Below, piece by piece: positions 1 through 7,472 of a stretch of 15,858 nucleotides of DNA. A program made the translations under genes and the position numbers. The notes under the pieces are model-generated. The model was not told where the DNA came from. It made no database searches and saw nothing but the letters and a program-made list of their open reading frames with translations. Origin of the DNA: Pseudomonas sp. (GTDB lineage Bacteria > Pseudomonadota > Gammaproteobacteria > Pseudomonadales > Pseudomonadaceae); NCBI GenBank assembly GCA_003488145.1, contig DNMQ01000136.1, positions 1 through 15,858 on the forward strand. Reading direction: 5' to 3'. Numbering within the stretch: the first letter of the stretch is position 1; every line of letters begins with the position of its first letter.

Positions 1-480
1 CGCGCCACGCCGCAGAACATCGTCATTGGCGGACTCGCCGGCGCCGCACCGCCGCTGCTCGGCTGGGTCGCGGTGACCGGCCAGGTCACCGCCGAACCGC
101 TGCTGTTGGTGCTGATCATCTTCGCCTGGACCCCGCCGCACTTCTGGGCGCTGGCGATTCACCGCAAGGACGAGTACGCCAAGGTCAACGTGCCGATGCT
201 GCCGGTGACCCACGGCGTGCACTACACCAAGGTACACATCCTGCTCTACACGGTGATGCTGCTGGCGGTCAGCTTCATGCCGTTCGCCATCCACATGAGC
301 GGCCCGCTGTACCTCGCCGCCGCAGCGTTGCTGGGCGCACGCTTTCTCTACTGGACGATCGCGCTGTACCGCGACAGCCGGCCACATGCGGCAATCAAGA
401 CCTTCAAATTCAGCATCTGGTACCTGTTCGCGCTGTTCATCGCGCTGCTGGTTGATCATTATCTGCTGCTCGATTTCTAG
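1..480 (+). CDS. cyoE: Protoheme IX farnesyltransferase (heme O synthase), 3' part
   Basis: The open frame runs in from the left edge and ends at TAG 478-480, giving 159 C-terminal residues; the start lies outside the window. This integral membrane prenyltransferase adds a farnesyl group to heme B to make heme O for heme-copper oxidases. The visible part opens with [20 protein letters not shown], followed by hydrophobic segments and the block [26 protein letters not shown], both highly characteristic of the CyoE/CtaB family within the UbiA superfamily. At least three more hydrophobic stretches follow, ending in [15 protein letters not shown]. The sco gene starts 21 bases downstream on the same strand, the arrangement seen next to the aa3-type oxidase genes in Pseudomonas, so this is likely the cta-associated copy (ctaB/cyoE2) rather than the one in a cyo operon. 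Family assignment is very secure; the paralogue choice is inferred from context. Confidence 0.95.
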   Translation, partial: RATPQNIVIGGLAGAAPPLLGWVAVTGQVTAEPLLLVLIIFAWTPPHFWALAIHRKDEYAKVNVPMLPVTHGVHYTKVHILLYTVMLLAVSFMPFAIHMSGPLYLAAAALLGARFLYWTIALYRDSRPHAAIKTFKFSIWYLFALFIALLVDHYLLLDF

Positions 481-501
481 ATAGTCACCCAAAGGACATC
501 C

Positions 502-1137
502 ATGACCCGCATCCAGAAAACCGTCTTCATTCTCGTGGCGCTGATCGCGCTGGTCGTCGGGCTGACGGTTTCCAAGGTGCTCAACAGCCAGCGCCAGCTC
601 GACCCCACGCAGTTGCTGGATGCCGGCATCGTCGTGCTGCCGCAGAGCCGCACGGTGCCGTCGCTGAGCCTGACGGACCAGGACGGCGAAGCGGTAAAAC
701 TGAACGAACTGGACGGGCAGTGGACGCTGCTGTTCTTCGGCTACACCTTCTGCCCGGACATCTGCCCCACTACCCTGGCCGAACTGCGCCAACTCAACGG
801 CATGCTGCCGGACGCCGTGCGCGACCAGCTGCGCATCATCCTCGTCAGCGTCGATCCGAACCGCGACACGCCGGAAAAACTCAAGGAATACCTCGGCTAC
901 TTCAACGCCGGTTTCCAGGGGCTTACCGGCCCGCTGGACGACATCCAGACGCTGGCCAACGGCGTCGGCATTCCCTTCATACCCGGCGATACCAGCAAGG
1001 AAAACTATACCGTCGACCACAGCGGCAACCTGGTCCTGATCGGCCCGGATGGTCGGCAGCAGGGCTTTATCCGCTCGCCTTTGCGGGTGCAGAAACTGGC
1101 CGAGCAGTTGCCTGAGCTGGTCAAGCAGGCGGAGTGA
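502..1137 (+). CDS. Sco1/SenC-type copper chaperone for cytochrome oxidase
   Basis: A 211-residue membrane-anchored periplasmic protein of the SCO1/SenC/PrrC family, which delivers copper to, or reduces, the CuA centre of cytochrome c oxidase. Residues about 7-25 form one N-terminal membrane anchor, followed by a thioredoxin-like domain from about residue 50. The copper-binding CxxxC motif is C84 and C88 in FGYTFCPDICP, and the third ligand is H173 in YTVDHSGN, so all three metal-binding residues are present. The ATG at 502 has an AAAGGA ribosome site at 491-496. It follows the heme O synthase gene by 21 bases and is probably cotranscribed, consistent with a joint role in oxidase assembly. 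Length and motifs are normal for the family. Confidence 0.95.
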   Translation: MTRIQKTVFILVALIALVVGLTVSKVLNSQRQLDPTQLLDAGIVVLPQSRTVPSLSLTDQDGEAVKLNELDGQWTLLFFGYTFCPDICPTTLAELRQLNGMLPDAVRDQLRIILVSVDPNRDTPEKLKEYLGYFNAGFQGLTGPLDDIQTLANGVGIPFIPGDTSKENYTVDHSGNLVLIGPDGRQQGFIRSPLRVQKLAEQLPELVKQAE

Positions 1138-1200
1138 GGAAAGCGAGCCTGTTGGCGTTCGCGGTGTACGGACCATAGCTGGCGCTGGGCCTGGAAGCTC

Positions 1201-1242
1201 GCCCCCTCTCCCTAGCCCTCTCCCCACAAGGGGCGAGGGGGC
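1201..1242. repeat. GC-rich palindromic element, copy 1
   Basis: Perfect 8-base arms GCCCCCTC (1201-1208) and GAGGGGGC (1235-1242) enclose a second possible hairpin: 1216-1225 pairs with 1230-1239 around an ACAA loop with a single mismatch. The CCCTCTCCC...GGGGCGAGGGG composition matches a class of scattered intergenic palindromes common in proteobacterial genomes. It shares the string GGGGCGAGGGG with the element at 1386-1437, which suggests one repeat family. It lies 63 bases after the sco stop codon, so it may also act as an RNA 3'-end stabiliser or terminator. Confidence 0.6.
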
Positions 1243-1385
1243 TGTTCGATGACGGCGCAGGCTCTGGCGAATCAACGCCCGGCCCAGAGGCGGCACGCTT
1301 CGGACGTCAGCACGGCGCAGCAACCATCTTTGGCTACACAATCATCGAACACTGCCGTAATACTCACATACCTCTGCGATCCAAC

Positions 1386-1437
1386 CCCCTCGCCCCTCCG
1401 GGGAGACGGCTGGGGCGCCCAGCATAGGGGCGAGGGG
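1386..1437. repeat. GC-rich palindromic element, copy 2
   Basis: Two perfect 12-base inverted arms, CCCCTCGCCCCT (1386-1397) and AGGGGCGAGGGG (1426-1437), surround a 28-base centre that contains a smaller hairpin (CTGGG 1410-1414 with CCCAG 1418-1422). It shares its arm sequence with the element about 150 bases to the left. It ends 19 bases from the stop codon of the minus-strand PepSY gene. No T run follows on either strand. Confidence 0.6.
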
Positions 1438-1456
1438 ACGCTTCACCTCATGATCA

Positions 1457-2662
1457 TCATGGCTCACCGACCGAACTTACCGACACCGCGCTTCCCCTGC
1501 GAGGTTCACGCAGCACCGCGCTGATGCGTGCTCGTCGCTTGCGCCACCAGATCACCACACCGGTGACCGACAACACCGCGATCGCCACGCCCAGCACGGC
1601 GATGAGGATGCGCCCTGGTAGGCCGAGGATGCGACCGCCATGGATCGCCGGCTGCAGCAGATGAAACTGCTGCCCCAGCGTGCCCTGGCCGGGAATCTCC
1701 TGCCCCAGCAGACGACCGTCGGTGCCATGGAAGAACAGCCAGGCGTTGCCCTGGTTGCTGTCGTGGTCGCCGAAGCCGGCGCCGTAGAAGTTGTATTCGA
1801 AGCTGTAGTACAGCTCGGTGATTGCCTCGCTCAGGCCGAGTTCGGCGGCGTGCTGCATGGCGTAGTCGTACGCCTGGTGGAAGTCGTAAGCGGTGGTGCC
1901 CAACTGCTCAGCCGGCATCCGCCCGCGGGCCTCGTAGACGCTCGGCTCAACGGGCGAGAACAGCGATACCACCGGCTTGAACACCTGCTCGGGCAGGTTC
2001 ATCGCCACGCTACTGACCGCCACCGGCGTGAGCAGCAGCCACAGCCACAGGCCGCCTGCGCGGTGTACGTCGTGGTTCATGCGCTGGCGCTTGATCTTCC
2101 AGGACGTCCACCACTTGGAAAAGAACGGCCGGCCACGAGGAAAGGTCAGCACCAGCGAGACGAAGCAATCGATCACCCAGGCGATCGCCACGATACCCAT
2201 CAACCACAGCCCCCAGTTGCCCGGCAGCGACAGGTTGTAGTGAAACTCGAGGATGAAGGGCACGAAGTTCTTGCGCGAGAAGCAGCATTCGCCCCAGTAG
2301 CGCGTGCCCACCGGGTCGCCGCTCACCGCATCGACGTACTGCACCACCAGGCGCTCGCCGTACGGCTTGCCGGTCGCCGGATCGTTACGCGGCACCAGCG
2401 CCATCAAAGCGGCGTGACCGGGCTCACTGGGAAACTCCATGTACCAGACCTGCATACGCGGGTTGGCCTGCTCGACGCGTTCCACCAACGTTCCCGGCGC
2501 CAGCACCGGTCCCTCACTGGTGGTGTGGTAGAACTCCGGGTTGAGCCATTCGTCCAGCTCGTGATGGAAGGCCAGGATGCTGCCGGTAATGCCGGCGAGA
2601 AACAGGAAGATCGCCGTGGCCAGGCCGATGTAGCGGTGCAGGAGCACGAGAATGGAACGCAT
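1457..2662 (-). CDS. PepSY membrane protein, FoxB-like putative siderophore reductase
   Basis: A 401-residue inner-membrane protein of the PepSY-associated TM family. The first segment (about 9-33) carries the usual HRYIGL...ITGSILAFHHELDEWLNP pattern. Further membrane segments lie near 148-173, 203-222 and 350-372, with periplasmic PepSY-like regions between. Histidines next to the membrane segments (H9, H33, H34, H141, H197, H200, H334, H341) are candidate heme ligands. FoxB of P. aeruginosa, a PepSY protein encoded after the ferrioxamine receptor gene, is a heme-dependent siderophore reductase; the same gene order here suggests the same role, reducing imported ferric siderophore. The ATG at 2662 is chosen over a TTG 30 bases upstream because homologues begin close to this helix; an AAGGA lies about 13 bases before it. 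A terminator hairpin precedes the gene, so expression may depend on read-through. Family secure; substrate unknown. Confidence 0.85.
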   Translation of the reverse strand: MRSILVLLHRYIGLATAIFLFLAGITGSILAFHHELDEWLNPEFYHTTSEGPVLAPGTLVERVEQANPRMQVWYMEFPSEPGHAALMALVPRNDPATGKPYGERLVVQYVDAVSGDPVGTRYWGECCFSRKNFVPFILEFHYNLSLPGNWGLWLMGIVAIAWVIDCFVSLVLTFPRGRPFFSKWWTSWKIKRQRMNHDVHRAGGLWLWLLLTPVAVSSVAMNLPEQVFKPVVSLFSPVEPSVYEARGRMPAEQLGTTAYDFHQAYDYAMQHAAELGLSEAITELYYSFEYNFYGAGFGDHDSNQGNAWLFFHGTDGRLLGQEIPGQGTLGQQFHLLQPAIHGGRILGLPGRILIAVLGVAIAVLSVTGVVIWWRKRRARISAVLREPRRGSAVSVSSVGEP

Positions 2663-2692
2663 CGTCGGTTGTCCGTCCTTCAGAAAGCACAA

Positions 2693-2720
2693 AGCCGCCG
2701 GCCCTGTGGGGCCGGCGGCT
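2693..2720 (-). terminator. Intrinsic terminator between receptor and PepSY genes
   Basis: A perfect 12-base stem (2693-2704 with 2709-2720) closes on a four-base TGTG loop. On the minus strand it is followed by TTTGTGCTTTCT, a reasonable U-rich tail. It starts 8 bases after the receptor stop codon and ends about 30 bases before the PepSY ATG. It should end most receptor transcripts and leave the PepSY gene to read-through or its own promoter. Confidence 0.85.
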
Positions 2721-2728
2721 GTTATCGG

Positions 2729-5185
2729 TCAGAATTCGTAGCTGACCGTGGCGGTGACATTGCGCTCCTCACCCATATAGCAGTAGTTCAGGCTGCTGCC
2801 GCAGGCCGCGACGTACGTTTTGTCGGTGAGATTGTTGGCATTCAAGCGTACCTCTGCCCCAGGCACGCCCACGTTGGCGAGGTCGTATCCGATGGCCGCG
2901 TCGAAGAGCGTGTAGGACGGAATACGCTGCGTGTTCTCGGCATCAGCCCAGCTCTTGCCGACATAGCGAATGCCCGCACCGGTGCTCAGCCCTGCCAGGC
3001 GATCGACGAAACGGTAGTCCGCCCAGAGCGAGGCCATGTGGCGCACGGATTGGGTCGGGGTGTTGCCCTTGTTATCCAGAGTGCTGTCCACCGCACTGAA
3101 CACCGACTTCGAGTATTCGATATCAGTGAAGGTGTAGCTGCCTAGCAAGCGCAAGCTTTCCGTCACCTGAAGACGTGCTTCAAGTTCCAGGCCGTGGGAG
3201 CGGACAGCCCCGACCGGACGGAAGAAGTTCTCATCGGGTAGTTTGGAGGCGAGGTTCTCCTGCTCGATATGAAACAGCGAAGCGGTGTACAGGTCATCGT
3301 GTCCCACCGGCTGATACTTGATGCCCAGCTCCCACTGGGTGCCTTCGGTGGGTTCGAGCGGATTGCCACTGGCATCGGCGGTCGAGTTTGGGTTGAACGA
3401 CTGCGAATAGCTGAGATACGGCGCCACACCGTTGTCGAACAGATACAGCACGCCGGCGCGAGAGGTCAGCTGACTGGAATCCTTACCGGACGACGTCCCC
3501 GTGGCCGCCGTTTCCACCTCGGTTTCGACCCAGTCCTGGCGCACGCCCAGGGACAAGCGCCAGCGGTCGAGTTCGATCAGGTCCTGAATGTACAGGCCCG
3601 TCTGCTCCAGCCGGCGGGTCTGGACGAAGGGCGTGCCGGGCGTCACCGGTGCGCCGTACACCGGGTCGAAAGCATCGAGGTTGGCCGCAGCCGCGCCGTA
3701 ATAGGCCACATTCGATTTTCCGCGCTGGTAGTCGATCCCGGTGATCAGGGTGTGGCGAGCTGCACCGGTGTCGAATTCGGCCTGCAGCATGTTGTCGATG
3801 ATCCACGAATGCAGGCGCTCATCCGCCCCGGTATAGGCGCGTGCCAGTTCCGAGGAATTCCCGTCCCAGCCCATGCCGTAGACCTGCTCGGACTCTACTT
3901 CCGAGTCCAGATAGCGGAAGTTCTGACGCATCGACCACGTATCGTCGAAGCGGTGCTCGAACTGGTAACCGAGCATCTGCTGGGTGCGCTCGAATTTTTC
4001 GTGATCGGGCTCCCCCTCGAAAAAGCCATCGGGGAGATAGCGTCCATTGCGACGGTACAGGGTGCCTTCGGCAGGCAGGCCTCCGTGATAACCGCTTTCC
4101 GGGTCGTGCTGCAGATAGGCCTGCAAGGTAAGCGCGGTATCGGCAGAAAAGTCGATACGCAGGGAGGGCGCCACGGCATAGCGTTGCGACTCGACATGGT
4201 CGTATTGGGTATCACCTTTTTCGGCCAAGCCGACCAGCCGGTAGGACAACATACCATCATCGTCCAGCGGACCGCCCAGATCGACGCCAATGCCTTTCTG
4301 CGCATTGCTGCCGAAGGTCGCCTGTACCTGGCGATACGCCTTGGCGGTGGGCTGCTTGCTGGTCATGGCCACCAGGCCGCCAGGCAGGCTGCGTCCGTAG
4401 AGCACGGACGACGGGCCTTTCAATACGTCGATACGCTCCAGGAAATAGGGGTCGATCTGCATGGTGCTGTAGGTGCCGGCATCCCCCATGATTTTGAGGC
4501 CGTCTAGGTAGAGGTTATCCACCGAGCCATCGTTAAAACCGCGCATCGCCACGTAATCGTAGCGGCTAGTTGCGCCGTAGGGGCTGCTCATCACACCGGG
4601 TGTATAGCGCAGCGCCTGAGCGACCGTCAGCGAGCCCTGATCATCCATCTGCTGGCGTGTAACTACAGAAACCGACTGTGACGTTTCGAGCAACGGCATG
4701 CTCGTCTTGGTCGCCACGCTGCTGTGGGTCGCGTTGTAGCCTTCCATTGAACCCAGCGCGTTGCCCAGGGCGAAACCTTCGACGGTCATCGGTTGCAGTT
4801 CGACGGCATCGGTCTGCGCGCTACGGCGCGCTAGCGAGTAGTTGCCCTGGCTGTCGCGAACGGCCTGCAGGCCGCTACCCTGCAGCAACGCAGCAAAACC
4901 GTCGTCAACGCCGTACTGCCCTTGCAGGCCGTTGCTGTCCATGCCCTGCAGCAGGCTGCCATCCACCGAGAGCAGCACCCCGGCCTCTCCGGCGAAACGG
5001 CTCAATGCGCTGGAGAGCGGGCCGGCGGGAATGTCGTAGCTGCGCACCACCTGCTGGGTCGCAGACTGCGCCATGGCAGCGCCGGGCACGACGCTGGCCA
5101 GCGGCCGGCACAGCAGCGCGGCACGAATGCCGAGCGCCAAGGCGCGGGAGCGATTGGGAATGAACGGCAAGGCGGTCGAGCGCAT
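2729..5185 (-). CDS. TonB-dependent ferric-siderophore receptor with signalling domain
   Basis: An 818-residue outer-membrane receptor. A long signal peptide ends near GAAMAQ (38-40). Residues about 48-118 form the secretin/TonB N-terminal (STN) signalling domain that contacts the FecR-type protein. A TonB-box-like stretch lies in ELQPMTVEGF (129-138). The plug domain covers about 165-280 (LETSQSVSVVTRQQM, LDGLKIMG, RIDVLKGPSSVLYGRSLPGG), and the rest is a 22-strand-type beta barrel ending in the aromatic outer-membrane signal ATVSYEF. Length is typical of transducing receptors such as FoxA, FiuA or FpvA. The ATG at 5185 has AGGAA about 8 bases upstream. With a sigma factor and FecR upstream and a FoxB-like gene downstream, the order matches foxI-foxR-foxA-foxB of P. 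aeruginosa, so a hydroxamate xenosiderophore is a plausible ligand. The ligand is inferred from context only. Confidence 0.93.
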   Translation of the reverse strand: MRSTALPFIPNRSRALALGIRAALLCRPLASVVPGAAMAQSATQQVVRSYDIPAGPLSSALSRFAGEAGVLLSVDGSLLQGMDSNGLQGQYGVDDGFAALLQGSGLQAVRDSQGNYSLARRSAQTDAVELQPMTVEGFALGNALGSMEGYNATHSSVATKTSMPLLETSQSVSVVTRQQMDDQGSLTVAQALRYTPGVMSSPYGATSRYDYVAMRGFNDGSVDNLYLDGLKIMGDAGTYSTMQIDPYFLERIDVLKGPSSVLYGRSLPGGLVAMTSKQPTAKAYRQVQATFGSNAQKGIGVDLGGPLDDDGMLSYRLVGLAEKGDTQYDHVESQRYAVAPSLRIDFSADTALTLQAYLQHDPESGYHGGLPAEGTLYRRNGRYLPDGFFEGEPDHEKFERTQQMLGYQFEHRFDDTWSMRQNFRYLDSEVESEQVYGMGWDGNSSELARAYTGADERLHSWIIDNMLQAEFDTGAARHTLITGIDYQRGKSNVAYYGAAAANLDAFDPVYGAPVTPGTPFVQTRRLEQTGLYIQDLIELDRWRLSLGVRQDWVETEVETAATGTSSGKDSSQLTSRAGVLYLFDNGVAPYLSYSQSFNPNSTADASGNPLEPTEGTQWELGIKYQPVGHDDLYTASLFHIEQENLASKLPDENFFRPVGAVRSHGLELEARLQVTESLRLLGSYTFTDIEYSKSVFSAVDSTLDNKGNTPTQSVRHMASLWADYRFVDRLAGLSTGAGIRYVGKSWADAENTQRIPSYTLFDAAIGYDLANVGVPGAEVRLNANNLTDKTYVAACGSSLNYCYMGEERNVTATVSYEF

Positions 5186-5253
5186 GGGTGTTCCTGTTCG
5201 AGTGACGGATTTAGCCCTATGCCCAACCAGATCGAAGAAAGGGAACTGAAGAT

Positions 5254-5272
5254 GCGAATATTTTTTATTCGT
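5254..5272. promoter_or_regulatory. AT-rich inverted repeat upstream of receptor gene
   Basis: Six-base arms CGAATA (5255-5260) and TATTCG (5266-5271) flank a five-T centre, in the 99-base gap between the fecR-like gene and the receptor ATG. The 19-base span and AT-rich centre recall a Fur box, but I count only 9 of 19 identities with the classic Fur consensus. It stands out against the surrounding GC-rich sequence. It could be an operator or part of the sigma-dependent receptor promoter; I cannot place -35 and -10 boxes with confidence. Confidence 0.35.
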
Positions 5273-5284
5273 GTCCGCAACGAA

Positions 5285-6247
5285 CTACACGCCACCTCGT
5301 GTCGCGGCAGGTTCGATGCTGACCCACCAGGCCATGCGCCGCTCGATGCGCACCGGCAGCGTCGCCGCCAGCGCATCCAGCACACGCTCGGTGTCACCGA
5401 GGGGAAAGGCGCCGACCACCCGCAGATCGGCGATACGCGGATCGCAACCGAGATAGCCGTGTCGATAGCGCGACAGTTCGACGAGGAAATCCTCCAGCCG
5501 CTGGTTGTCGGCCAGTAATACGCCGCTCGCCCAGGCCTGATGTTCGGCGCGGGCCGCTGACAAGGGGGCGATGTGCCGGCGACTGAAATCGGTCTGCTGC
5601 CCGGCCGCCACACGGGTGACGCCTAAGCCATCCAGCTGGATATCCACAACGCCGGCGAACACGCTCAGCCGGGTATGGCCATCTTCCTGGCGCAGCGAGA
5701 AACGCGCGGCCTGTTCGCTGCGCACGCGACCTTCACGACTGGTCAGCAGCAACGGCCGCCCGCCTTGGCTGGGCGAGGCATCGACAAGCAGCTCACCGCG
5801 GTAAAGCGCCAGCCTGCGCGCGGTCGCGTCGTCGGCAATATCCACCGCGGTATCGGTGTTCAGCCAGAGCTGCGAGCCATCAGCCAGGCGCAGGTCGCGC
5901 ACCTCACCAACCGCGGTTCGCTCATCGGCCGTCCACTGTCGCCAGGGCAGCGATCCGCCGGCCAGGCTCAGTGCCGCGCCGCCACAAAGCACGGACAGCA
6001 CCTTCAGTGCCTGGCGACGGTTCGATTGGCGGCTGTGCAACATCGCGCCGGCAGTGCGCCCGACGGCATCGTCGGCCAGCGGCTGGAACTGGCCACTGAT
6101 GCGTTCGACCCTAGCCCACGCGCGGGCATGCTCCGGCTGTTCCAGCCACGCGTTCCAGGCCTGGCGCTCGCCAGCGCTGGCCGCACCGGACTGCAACACG
6201 GCAAACCATTTCGCCGCTTCCTGCAGCACGCGGTAATCGATGCCCAT
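5285..6247 (-). CDS. FecR-family anti-sigma / sigma-regulator protein
   Basis: A 320-residue single-pass inner-membrane regulator that relays siderophore binding from the receptor's signalling domain to the cytoplasmic sigma factor. Residues about 8-50 match the cytoplasmic DUF4880-type N-domain (EAAKWFAVLQSG, WNAWLEQPEHARAWARVERI), which binds the sigma factor. A hydrophobic segment at about 81-100 spans the membrane. The periplasmic FecR domain follows (VGEVRDLRLADGSQLWLNTDTAVDI, LYRGELLVD), and the C-terminal 70 residues contain the receptor-contacting STN-like subdomain (RLEDFLVELSRYRHGYLGCD). The ATG at 6247 overlaps the sigma gene stop by one base (TGATG), so the two are translationally coupled. 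The next gene downstream is the cognate receptor. A longer in-frame start upstream would sit inside the sigma gene and is not needed. Confidence 0.93.
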   Translation of the reverse strand: MGIDYRVLQEAAKWFAVLQSGAASAGERQAWNAWLEQPEHARAWARVERISGQFQPLADDAVGRTAGAMLHSRQSNRRQALKVLSVLCGGAALSLAGGSLPWRQWTADERTAVGEVRDLRLADGSQLWLNTDTAVDIADDATARRLALYRGELLVDASPSQGGRPLLLTSREGRVRSEQAARFSLRQEDGHTRLSVFAGVVDIQLDGLGVTRVAAGQQTDFSRRHIAPLSAARAEHQAWASGVLLADNQRLEDFLVELSRYRHGYLGCDPRIADLRVVGAFPLGDTERVLDALAATLPVRIERRMAWWVSIEPAATRGGV

Positions 6248-6762
6248 CAGTCCTCCGCCACCAGCAGCAGGCAATGCAACATGGCCTGAGCCATGTACTT
6301 CTTCACCATCCGCTCGGAAACGCCGAGTTCGATGGCGATTGCGGCGTAGGTCATGCCCTGCAGCTGCGACATGAGAAAGGCGCTGCGCACCTTCGCCGGC
6401 AGCTGGGCCAGCATGGCGTCGACCTGCAGCAAGGTTTCGACGATCAACGCCTGGGATTCCGGCGATGGCGCCACGGGCTCGGGTTGCAGTGCCAGCGCAT
6501 CAAGATAGGCCTGCTCGATCTGTCGGCGCCGCCAATGGTTGATCAACAGGCCCTTGGCGATGGTATGCAGGTAAGCTCTGGGTTCGCGGATGGCGCCCAT
6601 GTCCTGATCCTTGGTCATCACCCGCACGAAGGTGTCCTGCGCGAGGTCGGCCGCCCGCTGATTACAGCCCAGCTGACGCCGCAGCCAGCCGTTAAGCCAG
6701 CCGTGATGCTCGGCATAGAGCCGATGCAGCATCTGCTGTCGAACCATACCTTCAATTGCCAT
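6247..6762 (-). CDS. FecI-type ECF sigma factor
   Basis: A 171-residue extracytoplasmic-function sigma factor of the iron-starvation (FecI-like) class, expected to direct RNA polymerase to the receptor gene downstream. Region 2 covers about residues 10-80 (DLAQDTFVRVMT, REPRAYLHTIAKGLLINHWRRR), and region 4 about 110-163 (LPAKVRSAFLMSQLQGMTYAAIAIELGVSERMVKKYMAQAM), with the YAAIAIELGVSERMVKKYM helix-turn-helix. I chose the ATG at 6762 because GGGAGG sits four bases before it; the ATG at 6774 has no ribosome site. The gene overlaps the fecR-like gene by one base. Family knowledge predicts Fur repression of this gene; the 8-base palindrome just upstream is the only visible candidate operator. 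Confidence 0.94.
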   Translation of the reverse strand: MAIEGMVRQQMLHRLYAEHHGWLNGWLRRQLGCNQRAADLAQDTFVRVMTKDQDMGAIREPRAYLHTIAKGLLINHWRRRQIEQAYLDALALQPEPVAPSPESQALIVETLLQVDAMLAQLPAKVRSAFLMSQLQGMTYAAIAIELGVSERMVKKYMAQAMLHCLLLVAED

Positions 6763-6783
6763 GCGGCCTCCCATGAGCGCTGC

Positions 6784-6803
6784 AAGCGTTAATGCTAACG
6801 CTT
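6784..6803. promoter_or_regulatory. Palindrome upstream of the sigma factor gene
   Basis: Perfect 8-base arms AAGCGTTA (6784-6791) and TAACGCTT (6796-6803) flank ATGC, 22-41 bases before the sigma factor ATG and within the 166-base divergent gap to the DUF3617 gene. The position suits an operator, and genes of this type are usually Fur-controlled, but similarity to the Fur consensus is modest. It could bind another dimeric regulator or be part of a leader hairpin. Confidence 0.4.
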
Positions 6804-6928
6804 CTCAACAGCATAAATCCATCGGCAATCGCTGTATCACGTTCTTTTGTCGACCGACGTCCGTTCGAGCACGGTGCAGAAAAAGCTCGACTAGGCTGAA
6901 GGAATAACCCATCTCCGGAGGCACGCTC

Positions 6929-7456
6929 ATGACCCAACTGCCACGTCTGGCCGCTTTCGCGCTCCTCTCCCTGACGCTAATGCCCGCCCATGCGCAGCAG
7001 ATCCTGCCGGGCCTCTGGGAATTCAGCAGCGGCGATATACAGGTGGATGGCCAGCAGATGCCGGGCATGGACGCGATGCTGGCGCAGATGGAGAACCTAC
7101 CCGCCGACCAGCGCCGGATGATGGAGGAGATGCTGGCCGCGCAGGGCGTGAAACTCGGCGGCAAGGGTGTGCAGATCTGTCTGAGCAAGGCTCAGGTGGA
7201 GTCCGATCAGCTGCCCTTCCAGGATGATCCGGCCTGTACCCAGGAGATCACCGAGCGTGGCGACAAGCTGTGGAAATTCAGGTTCGAGTGCCCTGATGCC
7301 CGAGGTCAGGGCGAGACGCGCTTCATCAGCGACAAGGAATTCGTCAGTACCGTGGAAAGTGAATACCGCCAAGGCAGCGAGACCGGTACCTCGCGAATCG
7401 AATCCCACGCGCGCTGGATAGCGGACGATTGCGGCGCATTGAAACCGGCTCGGTAG
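6929..7456 (+). CDS. Exported DUF3617 family protein
   Basis: A 175-residue protein with a clear signal peptide (about 1-22, hydrophobic core FALLSLTLMPAHA, cleavage after AHA). The mature protein begins QQILPGLWEFSSG, containing the PGLWE signature of the DUF3617 family of periplasmic proteins of unknown function. Four cysteines in the mature part (C84, C103, C121, C168) could form two disulfides. Residues 44-72 are unusually methionine-rich (PGMDAMLAQMENLP, RRMMEEMLA), which is common in this family. The ATG at 6929 has CGGAGG at 6916-6921. It is transcribed divergently from the sigma factor gene and converges on the next gene. No function is proposed. Confidence 0.88.
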   Translation: MTQLPRLAAFALLSLTLMPAHAQQILPGLWEFSSGDIQVDGQQMPGMDAMLAQMENLPADQRRMMEEMLAAQGVKLGGKGVQICLSKAQVESDQLPFQDDPACTQEITERGDKLWKFRFECPDARGQGETRFISDKEFVSTVESEYRQGSETGTSRIESHARWIADDCGALKPAR

Positions 7457-7472
7457 AAGGCCACCGGGAAAT

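Larger units (their letters stand above)
1138..1456. other. Convergent intergenic gap with palindromic elements
   Basis: This 319-base gap lies between two convergent genes (sco on plus, PepSY gene on minus). I see no credible gene in it: the short open frames crossing it have no ribosome site, no recognisable protein motif and run through the palindromes. What it holds is two GC-rich inverted-repeat elements, listed separately. Neither has a clear T tract, so they are not textbook terminators, although either could end transcription by structure. Confidence 0.7.

Noticed and set aside
1049..1524. Two short plus-strand open frames across the sco/PepSY gap
   Set aside because: They run through GC-rich palindromes, overlap the end of sco or of the PepSY gene, and lack ribosome sites and protein signatures.
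2663..2692. TTG start adding ten residues to the PepSY protein
   Set aside because: The extension would be translated from the tail of the terminator hairpin, and the ATG at 2662 starts right before the conserved first membrane helix.
1640..3145. 501-residue open frame on the plus strand
   Set aside because: It lies opposite the PepSY and receptor genes, is rich in R, H and Q as expected for an antisense frame of GC-rich coding DNA, and has no recognisable motif.
3269..4507. 412-residue open frame on the plus strand
   Set aside because: It is antisense to the TonB-dependent receptor and has no ribosome site or known motif.
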